DNA of 13,643 nt from Akkermansiaceae bacterium (GTDB lineage Bacteria > Verrucomicrobiota > Verrucomicrobiia > Verrucomicrobiales > Akkermansiaceae). The stretch spans positions 1 through 13,643 of the forward strand of contig JABHEX010000388.1 of assembly GCA_018676385.1 (NCBI GenBank). Reading direction: 5' to 3'. This document shows, one piece after another, positions 1 to 8,319 of the stretch. The translations under genes were made by a program, and so were the position numbers. The notes beneath the pieces are model-generated. The model did no database searches, was not told the DNA's origin, and worked only from the letters and a program-made list of their open reading frames with translations. Each line of letters starts with the position of its first letter. Position 1 is the first letter of the stretch.

Positions 1-3000
1 CACCGCATACGCCCTTGCCGATGTAATCGTTAGCATCTCCCTCGAGCTCAAATGTCATGCCGCGTGGGCAAAAAGCACCCAGGCTTTGACCGGCGCTACC
101 ATTGAATTTGAGGTGAATGGTGTCAGTAGGAAGTCCGGCGGCGCCGTGGTGACGACTTATTTCAGCACCTGTGATGGTTCCGACTACGCGGTTGATGTTG
201 TTGATAGGCAGCTCAGCACGAACTTGCTCGTAACTATCGATCGCTGGTTTGCAGAGTTCGAGAAGTGTTGTGTTGTCGAGTGCTTGATCAAGTAGGTGAT
301 CCTGCTGTTTGGTGGCGTAAGTGCCAACTTCGGGACCGACTTTGGGTCGGTAGAGGATCTTTGAGTAGTCTAGACCACAGGCTTTCCAGTGATCTACTGC
401 ATTGCCCATCTCTAGAAGGTCGCAACGACCTACCATTTCGTTGAGTGTTCGGAAGCCGAGCTTGGCCATAAGTTCGCGGATTTCTACCGCGACGAAGTTC
501 ATGTAGTTGACGACGTTCTCTACAGCGCCATCGAACTTTTTGCGAAGATCGACGTTCTGTGTAGCGATGCCTACGGGGCAGGTATTTTTATGGCAAACAC
601 GCATCATGATACAGCCCAATGTGACTAGTGGCGCAGTAGCAAAGCCGAACTCCTCGGCACCTAGAAGTGCGCCGATGACTACATCACGGCCGGTCTTTAG
701 CTGACCGTCTGTTTCGAGAACGACGCGACTACGTAGGTTGTTGAGTAAGAGTGTTTGGTTTGTTTCCGCCAGACCAAGTTCCCATGGTGAGCCGGCATGT
801 TGTATTGATGATCGGGGGCTGGCACCTGTACCACCATCATGGCCAGCGATTAAGATGACATCGGCTTTTGCCTTTGCTACTCCTGCCGCGATGGTTCCCA
901 CGCCCACTTCAGATACAAGCTTAACATTGATACGAGCATCCGTGTTAGCATTCTTAAGATCATGAATGAGTTCAGCCATATCCTCGATGGAATAAATATC
1001 GTGGTGAGGAGGTGGGGAAATGAGGCCAACTCCTGGTGTTGTGCCACGGCACTTGGCAATGGCAGGAAGTACTTTGTGACCTGGTAGTTCGCCGCCTTCA
1101 CCGGGTTTGGCTCCCTGCGATATTTTGATTTGTATTTCGCGTGCGTTGACGAGGTAATTTGAGGTGACACCGAAGCGTCCACTGGCGACCTGTTTGATGG
1201 CGCTCTTCTTGGAGTCACCTTTTTCATTCGTCCAGCGGAACCGATAAGGATCTTCTCCGCCTTCGCCGGTGTTGGACTTACCGCCTAGACGGTTCATCGC
1301 AACGGCAAGTGCTTCGTGGGCCTCCTTAGAGATGGATCCGTAGGACATAGCGCCAGTTTTGAATCGTTTCACGATGGCGCTGACGGGTTCTACTTCTTCG
1401 ATTGGGATTTCTCTCTTAGGGTCAAACTTGAATTCCATGAGGCCTCGGAGTGTGCAAAGGCCTTTGGATTGATTGTTGATGAGCTCTGAATATTGGCGGA
1501 ACACCTCCATGTTACCGAGCTTAGTCGATTGCTGAAGCAAGTGAATAGCTTGCGGGCTGAATAGGTGACGTTCACCATCGGAGCGCCATTGGTAAACACC
1601 ACCAGAATCAAGGGCTTCGTTTTCCGTTTCGCGCTTTTTGTAGGCGTCATCGTGACGGATTTTTACTTCCTGTGAAATGACATCTAAACCGATTCCTTTT
1701 ACGCGAGAAGTGGTGCGTGTGAAGTATTGATCGATTACCTCACGGTTCAGACCAATGCATTCGAAAATTTGAGCACCACGATAACTGGCTACAGTGGAGA
1801 TACCCATTTTTGACATGGTTTTTATAACTCCTTTGATTGATGCTTTCAGATACTTTTTCGTAGCATCTTCGTGAGGCATATCGAGCTCCTTGTCGTCAAC
1901 CATTTGGTCAAGTGTATCGATGGCGAGGTAGGGGTTAACAACATCTACGCCATATCCTAAGAGTACAGCGAAATGGTGAACTTCACGAGGTTCTCCCGAC
2001 TCAAGCACGATCGAGACTTTGGTACGAGTGCCTTGGCGGATCAAGTGATGATGTAAGCCAGCTACCGCCAGAAGTGCGGGAATAGGAGCCATTTTTTCAT
2101 TAATTCCGCGGTCGGATAAAATCAGGATATTGTCACCATGACGTATGGCTGTATCAGCAGCTTTAAAGAGTTTTTCGAGTGCGGTTTTCAATGATTCACT
2201 GGATATTTCACCGTGATGCTCGGCTTCATCTGGAACATGTGGATTCTCCGCGTGGCCGGGTAGTTGTCCGGCGGCTAGTCCAGCATCGATTGATTCTGGT
2301 TTATAGAGAATCGGCAGTGTCTGAGACTGGAATCCATCGAGGTTGATGTCTCGAAGTTTGGCTAACTCATTGTTGTCAATAATGGGGCTTTCGAGTCTGA
2401 TCATACGGCAATTTTCTGGTCCTGGGTGAAGGATATCATTTTCAGAGCCTACGAACGTGACACTCGAGGTGATGAGTTCCTCACGGATCGGGTCGATTGC
2501 GGGGTTAGTGACCTGAGCAAACAGCTGGCGGAAGTAATTATAAAGTAGTTGTGACTTGTCAGACAGGATTGCTACGGGGGTGTCGTTGCCCATGGCACCG
2601 AGCGGCTGGTTGCCGGTCTCAGCGGAGGGGGCGAGGATTAAGCGTTTGTCTTCAAAGCTGTAACCAAATGCGCGGTTTCGTTGGATTAGGTCGTGGCCGG
2701 TGACGGCAGCTTTAGCATCACCTTTGGCTAGATCGGCAAAAAATACCCGATTGCTATCCAACCACTCAGCATATGGTTCTTTTTGTGCAATTTCCTCTTT
2801 AACTTCAGAGTCATCAATGATGCGGCCTTTTTCAGTATCAACGAGAAACATACGACCTGGTTCGAGGCGACCTTTTTTGATCACCGTGGCAGGGTCCACC
2901 TCGAGAACGCCAACTTCAGACGCCATGATGACCATGTCGTCATTTGTGACGTAGTAGCGCGATGGGCGCAGACCATTACGGTCGAGTATGGCGCCGATAG

Positions 3001-4165
3001 ATACTCCATCACAAAACGCTATAGAGGCAGGGCCGTCCCATGGTTCCATGAGGGTGGCATTGTATTCGTAAAATGCCTTCTTGGTGTCACTCATGTGCTG
3101 GTGGTTTTCCCAAGGCTCTGGGATCATCATCATAATTGCCTGCGGTAGTGGTCGACCTGACAACACGAGGAACTCAAGGCAGTTATCAAACATGGCGGAG
3201 TCTGATCCATCATCACGGATAATGGGGAGGAGTTTATCTAGGTCTTTGCCCAAGACACCACTGGCCAGCAGCTTTTGGCGTGCCTGCATCCAGTTGGCGT
3301 TACCGCGCATGGTGTTGATTTCACCGTTGTGCGACATGTAGCGGAAAGGTTGCGCTCTGGGCCAGCTTGGGAATGTATTGGTGCTGAAGCGTGAGTGAAC
3401 CAATGCCATTGCAGATTCCATTTCCTTATTTTGAAGATCAGAGAAATAGCTGGCGAGCTGCCACGTGGTCAGCATGCCTTTATAGATGATGGTGCGTGCG
3501 GATAGTGAAACGGTGTAGAAATACTCGGCACCACTGGTGGCGCAGTATCTGACAGCCTGAGTGCAACGACGGCGAATGACATAGAGCTTACGTTCAAAAT
3601 CTTGAGAATCGGTGATTTCAGAAGACCGAGCGATGAAGATTTGTTTCATCTGCGGCTCGCATTCGCGTGCTGCTTTGCCTAGGATATCACTTTTGACGGG
3701 GACATCACGCCAGCCGAGAACACTCTGACCTTCTTTGTACACTGCTTTTTCAAATGCCTCCATCGCAGCAGCTGCTTCATCGGCGTCGGGGGACAGGTGT
3801 ACGAAACCAACAGCATATTCACCTTCATTGGGCAATTCGATGTTGAGTTCAGGGGTGACTGACTTGAAGAATTTGTGAGGTAGCTGGATAAACAGACCTG
3901 CTCCGTCACCCGTAGCTTCATCGAACCCACAACCGCCACGGTGCTCCATGCACACGTTCATATCGAGTGCGCCTTTGATGATATCATGTGACTTCTTCCC
4001 TTTGAGATGACAAAGAAAGCCCACGCCACAGGAATCGTGTTCATTTTCTGGATCGTAGAGTCCTTGAGCTGGAGGCAACCCGAGTGTCTGTTTGATAGTT
4101 TTATTGTGGTCCGACATAAAATGATTAAATTGATCTTGTTTTTCGTTGTTAACTCTTGGTTGCAT
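1..4165 (-). CDS. gltB: Glutamate synthase large subunit, C-terminus cut by the window edge
   Basis: Makes glutamate from glutamine and 2-oxoglutarate in the cytoplasm, together with a small subunit not seen here. The frame is open from 4165 to the left edge (about 1388 of the usual 1500 or so residues). The N-terminal class II amidotransferase domain has its catalytic cysteine in HDSCGVGF at residue 45, so a propeptide of about 44 residues would be removed. HRGG and the central domain follow, then the FMN-binding synthase domain (GEGGEDP, HDGGTGASP). The 3Fe-4S cluster cysteines lie at about 1185, 1191 and 1196 (C-x5-C-x4-C). The beta-helix domain runs off the edge at DYIGKGVCG. The start at 4165 (MQPRVNNEK) is chosen for length; ATG at 4117 (MSDHN) is a possible alternative, since neither has a clear Shine-Dalgarno sequence. 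No stop or frameshift is visible. Confidence 0.97.
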   Translation of the reverse strand, partial: MQPRVNNEKQDQFNHFMSDHNKTIKQTLGLPPAQGLYDPENEHDSCGVGFLCHLKGKKSHDIIKGALDMNVCMEHRGGCGFDEATGDGAGLFIQLPHKFFKSVTPELNIELPNEGEYAVGFVHLSPDADEAAAAMEAFEKAVYKEGQSVLGWRDVPVKSDILGKAARECEPQMKQIFIARSSEITDSQDFERKLYVIRRRCTQAVRYCATSGAEYFYTVSLSARTIIYKGMLTTWQLASYFSDLQNKEMESAMALVHSRFSTNTFPSWPRAQPFRYMSHNGEINTMRGNANWMQARQKLLASGVLGKDLDKLLPIIRDDGSDSAMFDNCLEFLVLSGRPLPQAIMMMIPEPWENHQHMSDTKKAFYEYNATLMEPWDGPASIAFCDGVSIGAILDRNGLRPSRYYVTNDDMVIMASEVGVLEVDPATVIKKGRLEPGRMFLVDTEKGRIIDDSEVKEEIAQKEPYAEWLDSNRVFFADLAKGDAKAAVTGHDLIQRNRAFGYSFEDKRLILAPSAETGNQPLGAMGNDTPVAILSDKSQLLYNYFRQLFAQVTNPAIDPIREELITSSVTFVGSENDILHPGPENCRMIRLESPIIDNNELAKLRDINLDGFQSQTLPILYKPESIDAGLAAGQLPGHAENPHVPDEAEHHGEISSESLKTALEKLFKAADTAIRHGDNILILSDRGINEKMAPIPALLAVAGLHHHLIRQGTRTKVSIVLESGEPREVHHFAVLLGYGVDVVNPYLAIDTLDQMVDDKELDMPHEDATKKYLKASIKGVIKTMSKMGISTVASYRGAQIFECIGLNREVIDQYFTRTTSRVKGIGLDVISQEVKIRHDDAYKKRETENEALDSGGVYQWRSDGERHLFSPQAIHLLQQSTKLGNMEVFRQYSELINNQSKGLCTLRGLMEFKFDPKREIPIEEVEPVSAIVKRFKTGAMSYGSISKEAHEALAVAMNRLGGKSNTGEGGEDPYRFRWTNEKGDSKKSAIKQVASGRFGVTSNYLVNAREIQIKISQGAKPGEGGELPGHKVLPAIAKCRGTTPGVGLISPPPHHDIYSIEDMAELIHDLKNANTDARINVKLVSEVGVGTIAAGVAKAKADVILIAGHDGGTGASPRSSIQHAGSPWELGLAETNQTLLLNNLRSRVVLETDGQLKTGRDVVIGALLGAEEFGFATAPLVTLGCIMMRVCHKNTCPVGIATQNVDLRKKFDGAVENVVNYMNFVAVEIRELMAKLGFRTLNEMVGRCDLLEMGNAVDHWKACGLDYSKILYRPKVGPEVGTYATKQQDHLLDQALDNTTLLELCKPAIDSYEQVRAELPINNINRVVGTITGAEISRHHGAAGLPTDTIHLKFNGSAGQSLGAFCPRGMTFELEGDANDYIGKGVCG

Positions 4166-4330
4166 GGGCTTTTATTTAGATATACTAAACATTGCCTCTA
4201 CCGCTGGGCTGTCAAGGGCAGTTATCGGCAGAAACTGCATGTTTTTAAAAGCTTTTATGCAAAAGCAATGCCAGTTTGCACTCATATTGGCAATATGTAT
4301 AGTGGAATTAAAATTATGACACGAGCAATT
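4166..4330 (-). promoter_or_regulatory. Leader/promoter region of gltB (candidate only)
   Basis: This AT-rich gap between the DUF5362-like gene and gltB must contain the gltB promoter if gltB is transcribed alone. A perfect TTGACA lies at 4215-4210 on the minus strand, but the nearest TATA-like hexamer (TAGTAT, 4187-4182) is 22 bases away, too far for a standard sigma-70 promoter. A palindrome AAAAGCTTTT lies at 4247-4256. I see no riboswitch and no terminator for the upstream gene. Confidence 0.2.
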
Positions 4331-4798
4331 CTATTTTGAGGACAGTATTGCGATGGCTGAAAATGTTAATGTGAAGAGATAGATAATCAGTATCATAAGG
4401 ATCATGATGCCCATTTGCCGCCAGAACGTGCGCTGATGGGCGATGGCCTGCTCCAGATCTTCAATTCGGTTGCTAATGATCAAGCGTGTGATCGATTTTT
4501 CGTATCGTGATAGCCTGAATGATGGGATGATGAACAAGGTAGCCATGATGAGGTAGAATGAGCTGAGTAGTATGATTTGATATAGGGGAAAGTAACCTAT
4601 CATTTTTCTCACGGTTATCAGATTAACAACAATGATGAACAATGCAGTGATGTATCCTGCGAGGCTACAGAACCTGACCCATGGGCGGGTAGCACGCATA
4701 TGTTCTAGGATAACAGGGGAGACATCATGAGTAACATCCTCGTTGAGCGCATAAATACCTCTATTTGATGTGGGTGGTTGGTAAGGATTTGTGGTCAC
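4331..4798 (-). CDS. DUF5362-like small integral membrane protein
   Basis: 155-residue membrane protein of unknown function. It begins with MTTNPYQPP, a proline-rich cytoplasmic opening common in PVC-group membrane proteins. About four hydrophobic segments follow: roughly residues 43-63 (SLAGYITALFIIVVNL), 68-85, 86-97 and 130-152. The pattern of TRPWVRF before the first helix and an A-x-x-x-Q-x-x-FWRQ-x-G segment before the last helix matches what I recall of the DUF5362 family. The start is GTG at 4798. It is divergent from the MATE gene (97-base gap) and in the same direction as gltB, 165 bases upstream of it. Nothing in the sequence indicates a substrate or partner. Confidence 0.8.
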   Translation of the reverse strand: MTTNPYQPPTSNRGIYALNEDVTHDVSPVILEHMRATRPWVRFCSLAGYITALFIIVVNLITVRKMIGYFPLYQIILLSSFYLIMATLFIIPSFRLSRYEKSITRLIISNRIEDLEQAIAHQRTFWRQMGIMILMILIIYLFTLTFSAIAILSSK

Positions 4799-4895
4799 AC
4801 AAACATTCTAGCGAATATTCAATGAGTTTGACATTTCCATCTTCAGAAAATGAACGATAGTCCCTGCGTCCGCCAGCATGGGTGGAAATTAAGTT

Positions 4896-6335
4896 GTGAG
4901 TAGTGAGGAATTTCAGACAATTAGCGAAAAAATAACCAAAGAACCACCGCTGGGTGAGTTGGGTGGTAAACTTGCTGGGCTATCGTTACCAAAACAGGTT
5001 CTGGTTCTGGCTCTTTGGCCATTTCTCCAGAATCTCATGGGTGTGGGAGTCGGCTTTGCTGACATGATGATCGCGGGGCGAATGGATAAGGGAGAATCTG
5101 GTGAGGCGATCATGGATATGATCGGGGCATCAATGTATCTGATGTGGTTGCTGATGATCCTACAGGGTGCAATGGGAACTGGTGCTATGGCGCTTGTCTC
5201 GAGATCAACAGGCGCGCGTGATATGAAATCAGCTAATCTGGCACTTGGGCAGTCGCTTGTATTAGGAATTGGGACTGGCTTTATAAGTGGGGTGCTTATT
5301 TGGTTAATTGTGCCTTACATGGGGTATTTTTTTGGTCTGAGTGATCTGGCGCAGGAATATCTTACCAACTACATGAGAATGGGCTGCTTGCTTGCGCCCT
5401 TCAGTGGTGTGTTGTTTGTAGCGAGTAGCTGCTTGCGTGCCTATGGCGATACGATGAAGCCATTTTGGTCGATGTTTTTGGTCAATCTGGTGAACATTGG
5501 AGCAAGCCTATATTTTGTTTATGAGCTGGGTTGGGGATTGAAGGGTCTTGCTGCTGGCACGGTGATTGGGTGGGGTTCTGGCGCCGGTTTGATCCTCTGG
5601 TTTTTACGACCTAACAGCAAAATCCGTCAACAGGCTGGTGGCGGTGTGCCGCTGGAGCTACGTGCCGGTAACTTGCGCTATGACATTCCGATGCTACGCC
5701 GTATTTGGAACGTAAGCTGGCCGTCGATGATTGAAATCATGGGGATGTGGTCGGTGCATGCAGTCGGTGTTTATTTTATTGGCAGAATGGGGGCTGGCAT
5801 GATGGGTGCGCACGCTATGGTTATTCGGCTTGAGTCGGTTAGTTTTATGCCTGGCTTTGCTGTTGGGATGGCAGCAAGCACACTTACGGGTCAGTATCTG
5901 GGTGCTAAAAATCCTGAGATGGCAAAAAAGGCAGTAAGGTTATGCTGGCTCTTTGCCATTGTTGCGATGGGAGGCACAGGTTTGCTTGTCTCGGTTTTCA
6001 ATACAGAATTCCTCGCACTCTTCGGCGATCCGAGATCAGAACAATTTCAAATTGCAGCACCAGTGATTCGAGTCGTGGGTCTCATGCAAGCAGTCAATGC
6101 CACGATGATGGTGATGAAAATGTCGATGCGTGGTGCAGGGGACACGCGAACGGTAACAGTCTATTCGTTTATATCTATGGGGTTGATTCGCGTCGGGCTG
6201 CTTTGGGCTCTGATAAAGTGGTTTGACCTCAGTTTGCTTGGCATTTGGTTGGTTATGATGGTGGATGTGGTGGTGCAGTGCATTATTTTCGTCAAACTAC
6301 ACCTCAAGGGAGACTGGCTCAAAAGAGAGGTCTAA
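4896..6335 (+). CDS. MATE family multidrug/sodium efflux transporter
   Basis: 479-residue polytopic inner-membrane antiporter of the MATE (MatE, NorM/DinF-like) superfamily, which exports cationic compounds using a Na+ or H+ gradient. About 12 hydrophobic segments form two homologous six-helix halves. The first half starts around residue 33 (LPKQVLVLALWPFLQNLMGVG, then FADMMIAGRM); the second starts near residue 275 (WPSMIEIMGMWSVHAVGVYF). The second-half signature GHAMVIRLES-like segment and FAVGMAASTLTGQYLGA (about residues 323-339) are typical of the family. Length is normal. The start is GTG at 4896, because an upstream ATG at 4878 meets a stop after three codons; the preceding Shine-Dalgarno (GGTGG) is weak and distant. 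The substrate cannot be deduced. ppnP follows after 42 bases in the same direction. Confidence 0.95.
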   Translation: MSSEEFQTISEKITKEPPLGELGGKLAGLSLPKQVLVLALWPFLQNLMGVGVGFADMMIAGRMDKGESGEAIMDMIGASMYLMWLLMILQGAMGTGAMALVSRSTGARDMKSANLALGQSLVLGIGTGFISGVLIWLIVPYMGYFFGLSDLAQEYLTNYMRMGCLLAPFSGVLFVASSCLRAYGDTMKPFWSMFLVNLVNIGASLYFVYELGWGLKGLAAGTVIGWGSGAGLILWFLRPNSKIRQQAGGGVPLELRAGNLRYDIPMLRRIWNVSWPSMIEIMGMWSVHAVGVYFIGRMGAGMMGAHAMVIRLESVSFMPGFAVGMAASTLTGQYLGAKNPEMAKKAVRLCWLFAIVAMGGTGLLVSVFNTEFLALFGDPRSEQFQIAAPVIRVVGLMQAVNATMMVMKMSMRGAGDTRTVTVYSFISMGLIRVGLLWALIKWFDLSLLGIWLVMMVDVVVQCIIFVKLHLKGDWLKREV

Positions 6336-6365
6336 AATTCATAGTGACATGATTCTTGCTTGCAG

Positions 6366-6370
6366 AGGAG
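6366..6370 (+). promoter_or_regulatory. Ribosome binding site of ppnP (AGGAG)
   Basis: AGGAG lies 7 bases before ATG 6378. It is one of the few good Shine-Dalgarno sequences in the window, and it favours 6378 over the longer frame from 6360 and the internal ATG at 6396. Confidence 0.75.
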
Positions 6371-6377
6371 TAGGGTA

Positions 6378-6713
6378 ATGATCGATTTTGTGTGTATGCA
6401 ATTTTTAAACGTAACAGCAGAAGCAAAGGCAAATATCTACTTCGATGGAAAAGTTGTCTCTCACGGTGTGACCTTAGCGGATGGAACTACCAAAACATTT
6501 GGTATCATTTACCCTGGAAGTTATCACTTTGGTACTGAGAAAGCAGAGCGGATGGAGATTACGGATGGGGCCTGTGAGGTAACGCTTGATGGAGTTGATG
6601 GCAGCGATACTTTCACTGCCGGTGAGCACTTTGACGTGCCTGCTGACTCGGGGTTCACGATCGGCGTGGATGATGTAATTTGCCAGTATGTTTGCTCGTA
6701 TATTGAGTCGTAA
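6378..6713 (+). CDS. ppnP: Pyrimidine/purine nucleoside phosphorylase (PpnP, DUF1255)
   Basis: 111-residue single-domain cupin. In Escherichia coli PpnP (YaiE) phosphorolyses several purine and pyrimidine nucleosides to the free base and ribose-1-phosphate. Family features seen here are IYFDGKVVSHGV near the N-terminus (Y-F-x-G-K-V-x-S), the turn GIIYPGSYHFGTEKAERMEITDG matching the family E-G-E-Y-x-F-x-T segment, AGEHFDVPADSGF (cupin turn) and the C-terminal CQYVCSY matching the family YLCRYL ending. It is about 15 residues longer than the E. coli protein at the N-terminus. Its TAA (6711-6713) directly abuts the TAA of the opposing eboE-like gene (6716-6714), so there is no intergenic base between the two convergent genes. 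It may be co-transcribed with the MATE gene. Confidence 0.93.
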   Translation: MIDFVCMQFLNVTAEAKANIYFDGKVVSHGVTLADGTTKTFGIIYPGSYHFGTEKAERMEITDGACEVTLDGVDGSDTFTAGEHFDVPADSGFTIGVDDVICQYVCSYIES

Positions 6714-7871
6714 TTAATCAGTGCGACCCTGTAATACCCAATCGTATTCTTTAGCGATTTGGTCTTCGATAGGTATTTGTAGATTACTGGGAAGCACGCC
6801 CCACGTGTATGTTTCGATCTCAAAATGTGTACAGAAATCTGGATGCTGCTTAAGGTAGGAAAGGGCGTCCATGGCGTGATTGTTGGTAGAACCAAGAGGT
6901 GTTTCTGGCTCTGTGTAGAGTGGGATGTGGAAGTGCACGCGCGCTTCGCGAGAATAGTGAGGAGCTAATTGAGAAGAGTGAAAGTCCGGTAAGTCCTTGA
7001 AACGTGTTAGGGAGTCGTCGTTGTTCTTGATGATTACTTGGTGAAGGTAGGTAGGCTCGTCGAAGTCTTTGATTTTTTCTAACGCTTGTTTTGACGTCGG
7101 GTCGAATTCCAGAGCTGATGAGAGATGCACCTTGGAGATACGAAGTCCAGCGGCACGTAGTGCATTGAGTGATTGACGGCAATCGTCGAACTCGAGCGCG
7201 AAGTGGCAGGTATCATAGTTAATTCCAATGCGGCGTTTGATGAGATCAGGATCATCAACGGTATTGAGGAATCGCTCATAAAACGCGAGAGTTTCCACTG
7301 TATTTTCAAAGTGCCCGAGTGGTTCAGGCTCTAGTCCTAGATGAAGGTCGCGGTTGTGTTTCTTGGAGAGAGTTTCGATCTGTTGAGCGCATGCTTCTAG
7401 ATTTTTAAAAATATCAGTCTCGGTGGCGTTGAAATCTTTGAACGAGCCGGGTAGGGTGGAAACTGAACCATCGATATTTTCGGGCACCAGTCGTGCGATA
7501 ATTTCAAACAAGTTATTAGTGTAATTTAGGCGCTCGTGGCTTGTCCAATCCGGCTGATAGACCTTTTCCTTCACTCGTGTTCCGTGGAAGGAGCCATAAG
7601 GAAATCCGTTGATCGTGAACACATAACAATTTTCTTCAGTGAGCCACCGCTGGAATTTTTTAAGGTTGTCGTCCGCTAGAAGTTCTTCAGCGGCCACTGC
7701 CGATAATCTAAGTCCAATGGCATAGCCGGCAGCTGGGTGCTGGGAGCTTGGTGATATGAGTTTGTCGCGGACAGCGAGCGTATGTTTTTTGAGAACGCTC
7801 CATGTTTCCTGCCAAGTTTCAGCTGGATGGATATTAGTGCAGTAGGCGAGATGTCCGTTTTGAAATTTCAC
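6714..7871 (-). CDS. eboE: EboE-like TIM-barrel protein (xylose isomerase-like)
   Basis: 385 residues. The opening GHLAYCTNIHPAETWQETW and the overall layout match the 'metabolite traffic protein EboE' family, a xylose isomerase/endonuclease IV-like TIM barrel found in ebo clusters linked to movement of secondary-metabolite precursors to the periplasm. Its chemical activity is not known. Likely metal ligands on the barrel strands are Glu in LGLEPEP (about residue 181), Asp and His in NYDTCHF (about 222-225) and His in KVHLSS (about 252); HFEIETYTWGVLP closes the barrel. There is no signal peptide. The start is GTG at 7871, and its first bases overlap the stop of the toxin-like gene (GTGA), so translation is probably coupled. 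It is the last gene of the operon. Confidence 0.85.
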   Translation of the reverse strand: MKFQNGHLAYCTNIHPAETWQETWSVLKKHTLAVRDKLISPSSQHPAAGYAIGLRLSAVAAEELLADDNLKKFQRWLTEENCYVFTINGFPYGSFHGTRVKEKVYQPDWTSHERLNYTNNLFEIIARLVPENIDGSVSTLPGSFKDFNATETDIFKNLEACAQQIETLSKKHNRDLHLGLEPEPLGHFENTVETLAFYERFLNTVDDPDLIKRRIGINYDTCHFALEFDDCRQSLNALRAAGLRISKVHLSSALEFDPTSKQALEKIKDFDEPTYLHQVIIKNNDDSLTRFKDLPDFHSSQLAPHYSREARVHFHIPLYTEPETPLGSTNNHAMDALSYLKQHPDFCTHFEIETYTWGVLPSNLQIPIEDQIAKEYDWVLQGRTD

Positions 7872-8119
7872 AATGCTTCTACGTGTCGGATATCGAGAAT
7901 TTTCACCAGATTTGCGAAGGGGTCTTTGAAAAACAGTATAGCTTGGCGACCAATGATTTTCACCTCGATAGCTCTTCCTCGTGGATCAGGTTGAGAATAG
8001 TCACCGTGGGTATCAGTCGGGTTGGCCTCCAGACGACCAATGAATCCTAACAATTCTGTTCGGTTCGCAAGGGCGCGGAGTTGATCCGCAGCCTGTGTGT
8101 GGATATACACGAGCGTCAT
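7868..8119 (-). CDS. RelE/ParE-like toxin of a toxin-antitoxin pair
   Basis: 83 residues from ATG 8119. The size and C-terminal half fit the RelE/ParE fold: a loop with DPRGRAIEVKIIGRQAILFF (about residues 44-63), then DPFANLVKILDIRHVEAL, which mirrors the family pattern R-x-I-x-x-x-x-x-AILFF-x-D-x-x-x-x-x-V-x-I-L-x-I-R. RelE-like toxins cleave mRNA on the ribosome and ParE-like ones attack gyrase; I cannot tell which applies. The ATG overlaps the antitoxin stop (ATGA), the usual coupling in such modules. A longer frame from an alternative codon at 8158 would overlap the antitoxin by about 40 bases and is less likely. Its TGA overlaps the GTG of the eboE-like gene. Confidence 0.75.
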   Translation of the reverse strand: MTLVYIHTQAADQLRALANRTELLGFIGRLEANPTDTHGDYSQPDPRGRAIEVKIIGRQAILFFKDPFANLVKILDIRHVEAL

Positions 8120-8319
8120 TCCGAGAGAGAGTCTCTGGTTTTTTGAGCTGTCTCCCAATTGTCCATATCAGCGTCTTCAATGCGTTGATGTATGGCGGGC
8201 ATTACAAGCTTGTTGCGCTTAAGCCGCTTCATAAGTAGATAACTGGCGAGGTGATCCTGCTCGGCGTCAGTGAGTAAACCGATAGCCTCTTTGGCTTGTG
8301 AAAGATTCTGGTTATCCAT
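8116..8319 (-). CDS. Antitoxin-like addiction module protein
   Basis: 67 residues, small and charged. It has an L-T-D-A-E-Q-x-x-L-A-x-Y-L helix (residues 16-28), a basic patch (MKRLKRNK, about 30-37) and an acidic tail IEDADMDNWETAQKTRDS. This resembles short antitoxin subunits encoded just upstream of RelE/ParE-like toxins in Verrucomicrobiota and Planctomycetota. The toxin gene follows with a 4-base ATGA overlap. Its own ATG (8319-8317) lies inside the end of the eboB-like gene, overlapping by 8 bases, so it has no room for a private promoter except inside that coding region. It ends with TGA, showing that UGA works as a stop here. Confidence 0.7.
   Translation of the reverse strand: MDNQNLSQAKEAIGLLTDAEQDHLASYLLMKRLKRNKLVMPAIHQRIEDADMDNWETAQKTRDSLSE

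Noticed and set aside
877..1227. Minus-strand open frame of 116 codons in gltB
   Set aside because: It is a different frame of the same strand as the well-conserved FMN domain of gltB; a shadow.
4241..4265. AAAAGCTTTT palindrome with flanking GCAT/ATGC as an operator
   Set aside because: The outer and inner symmetric parts do not share a centre, so it is not a convincing dyad; it may be chance in AT-rich sequence.
4007..4339. Plus-strand open frame of 110 codons across the gltB start
   Set aside because: It runs antisense through the gltB N-terminus and leader, has no recognisable domain, and its composition looks like a reverse-frame shadow.
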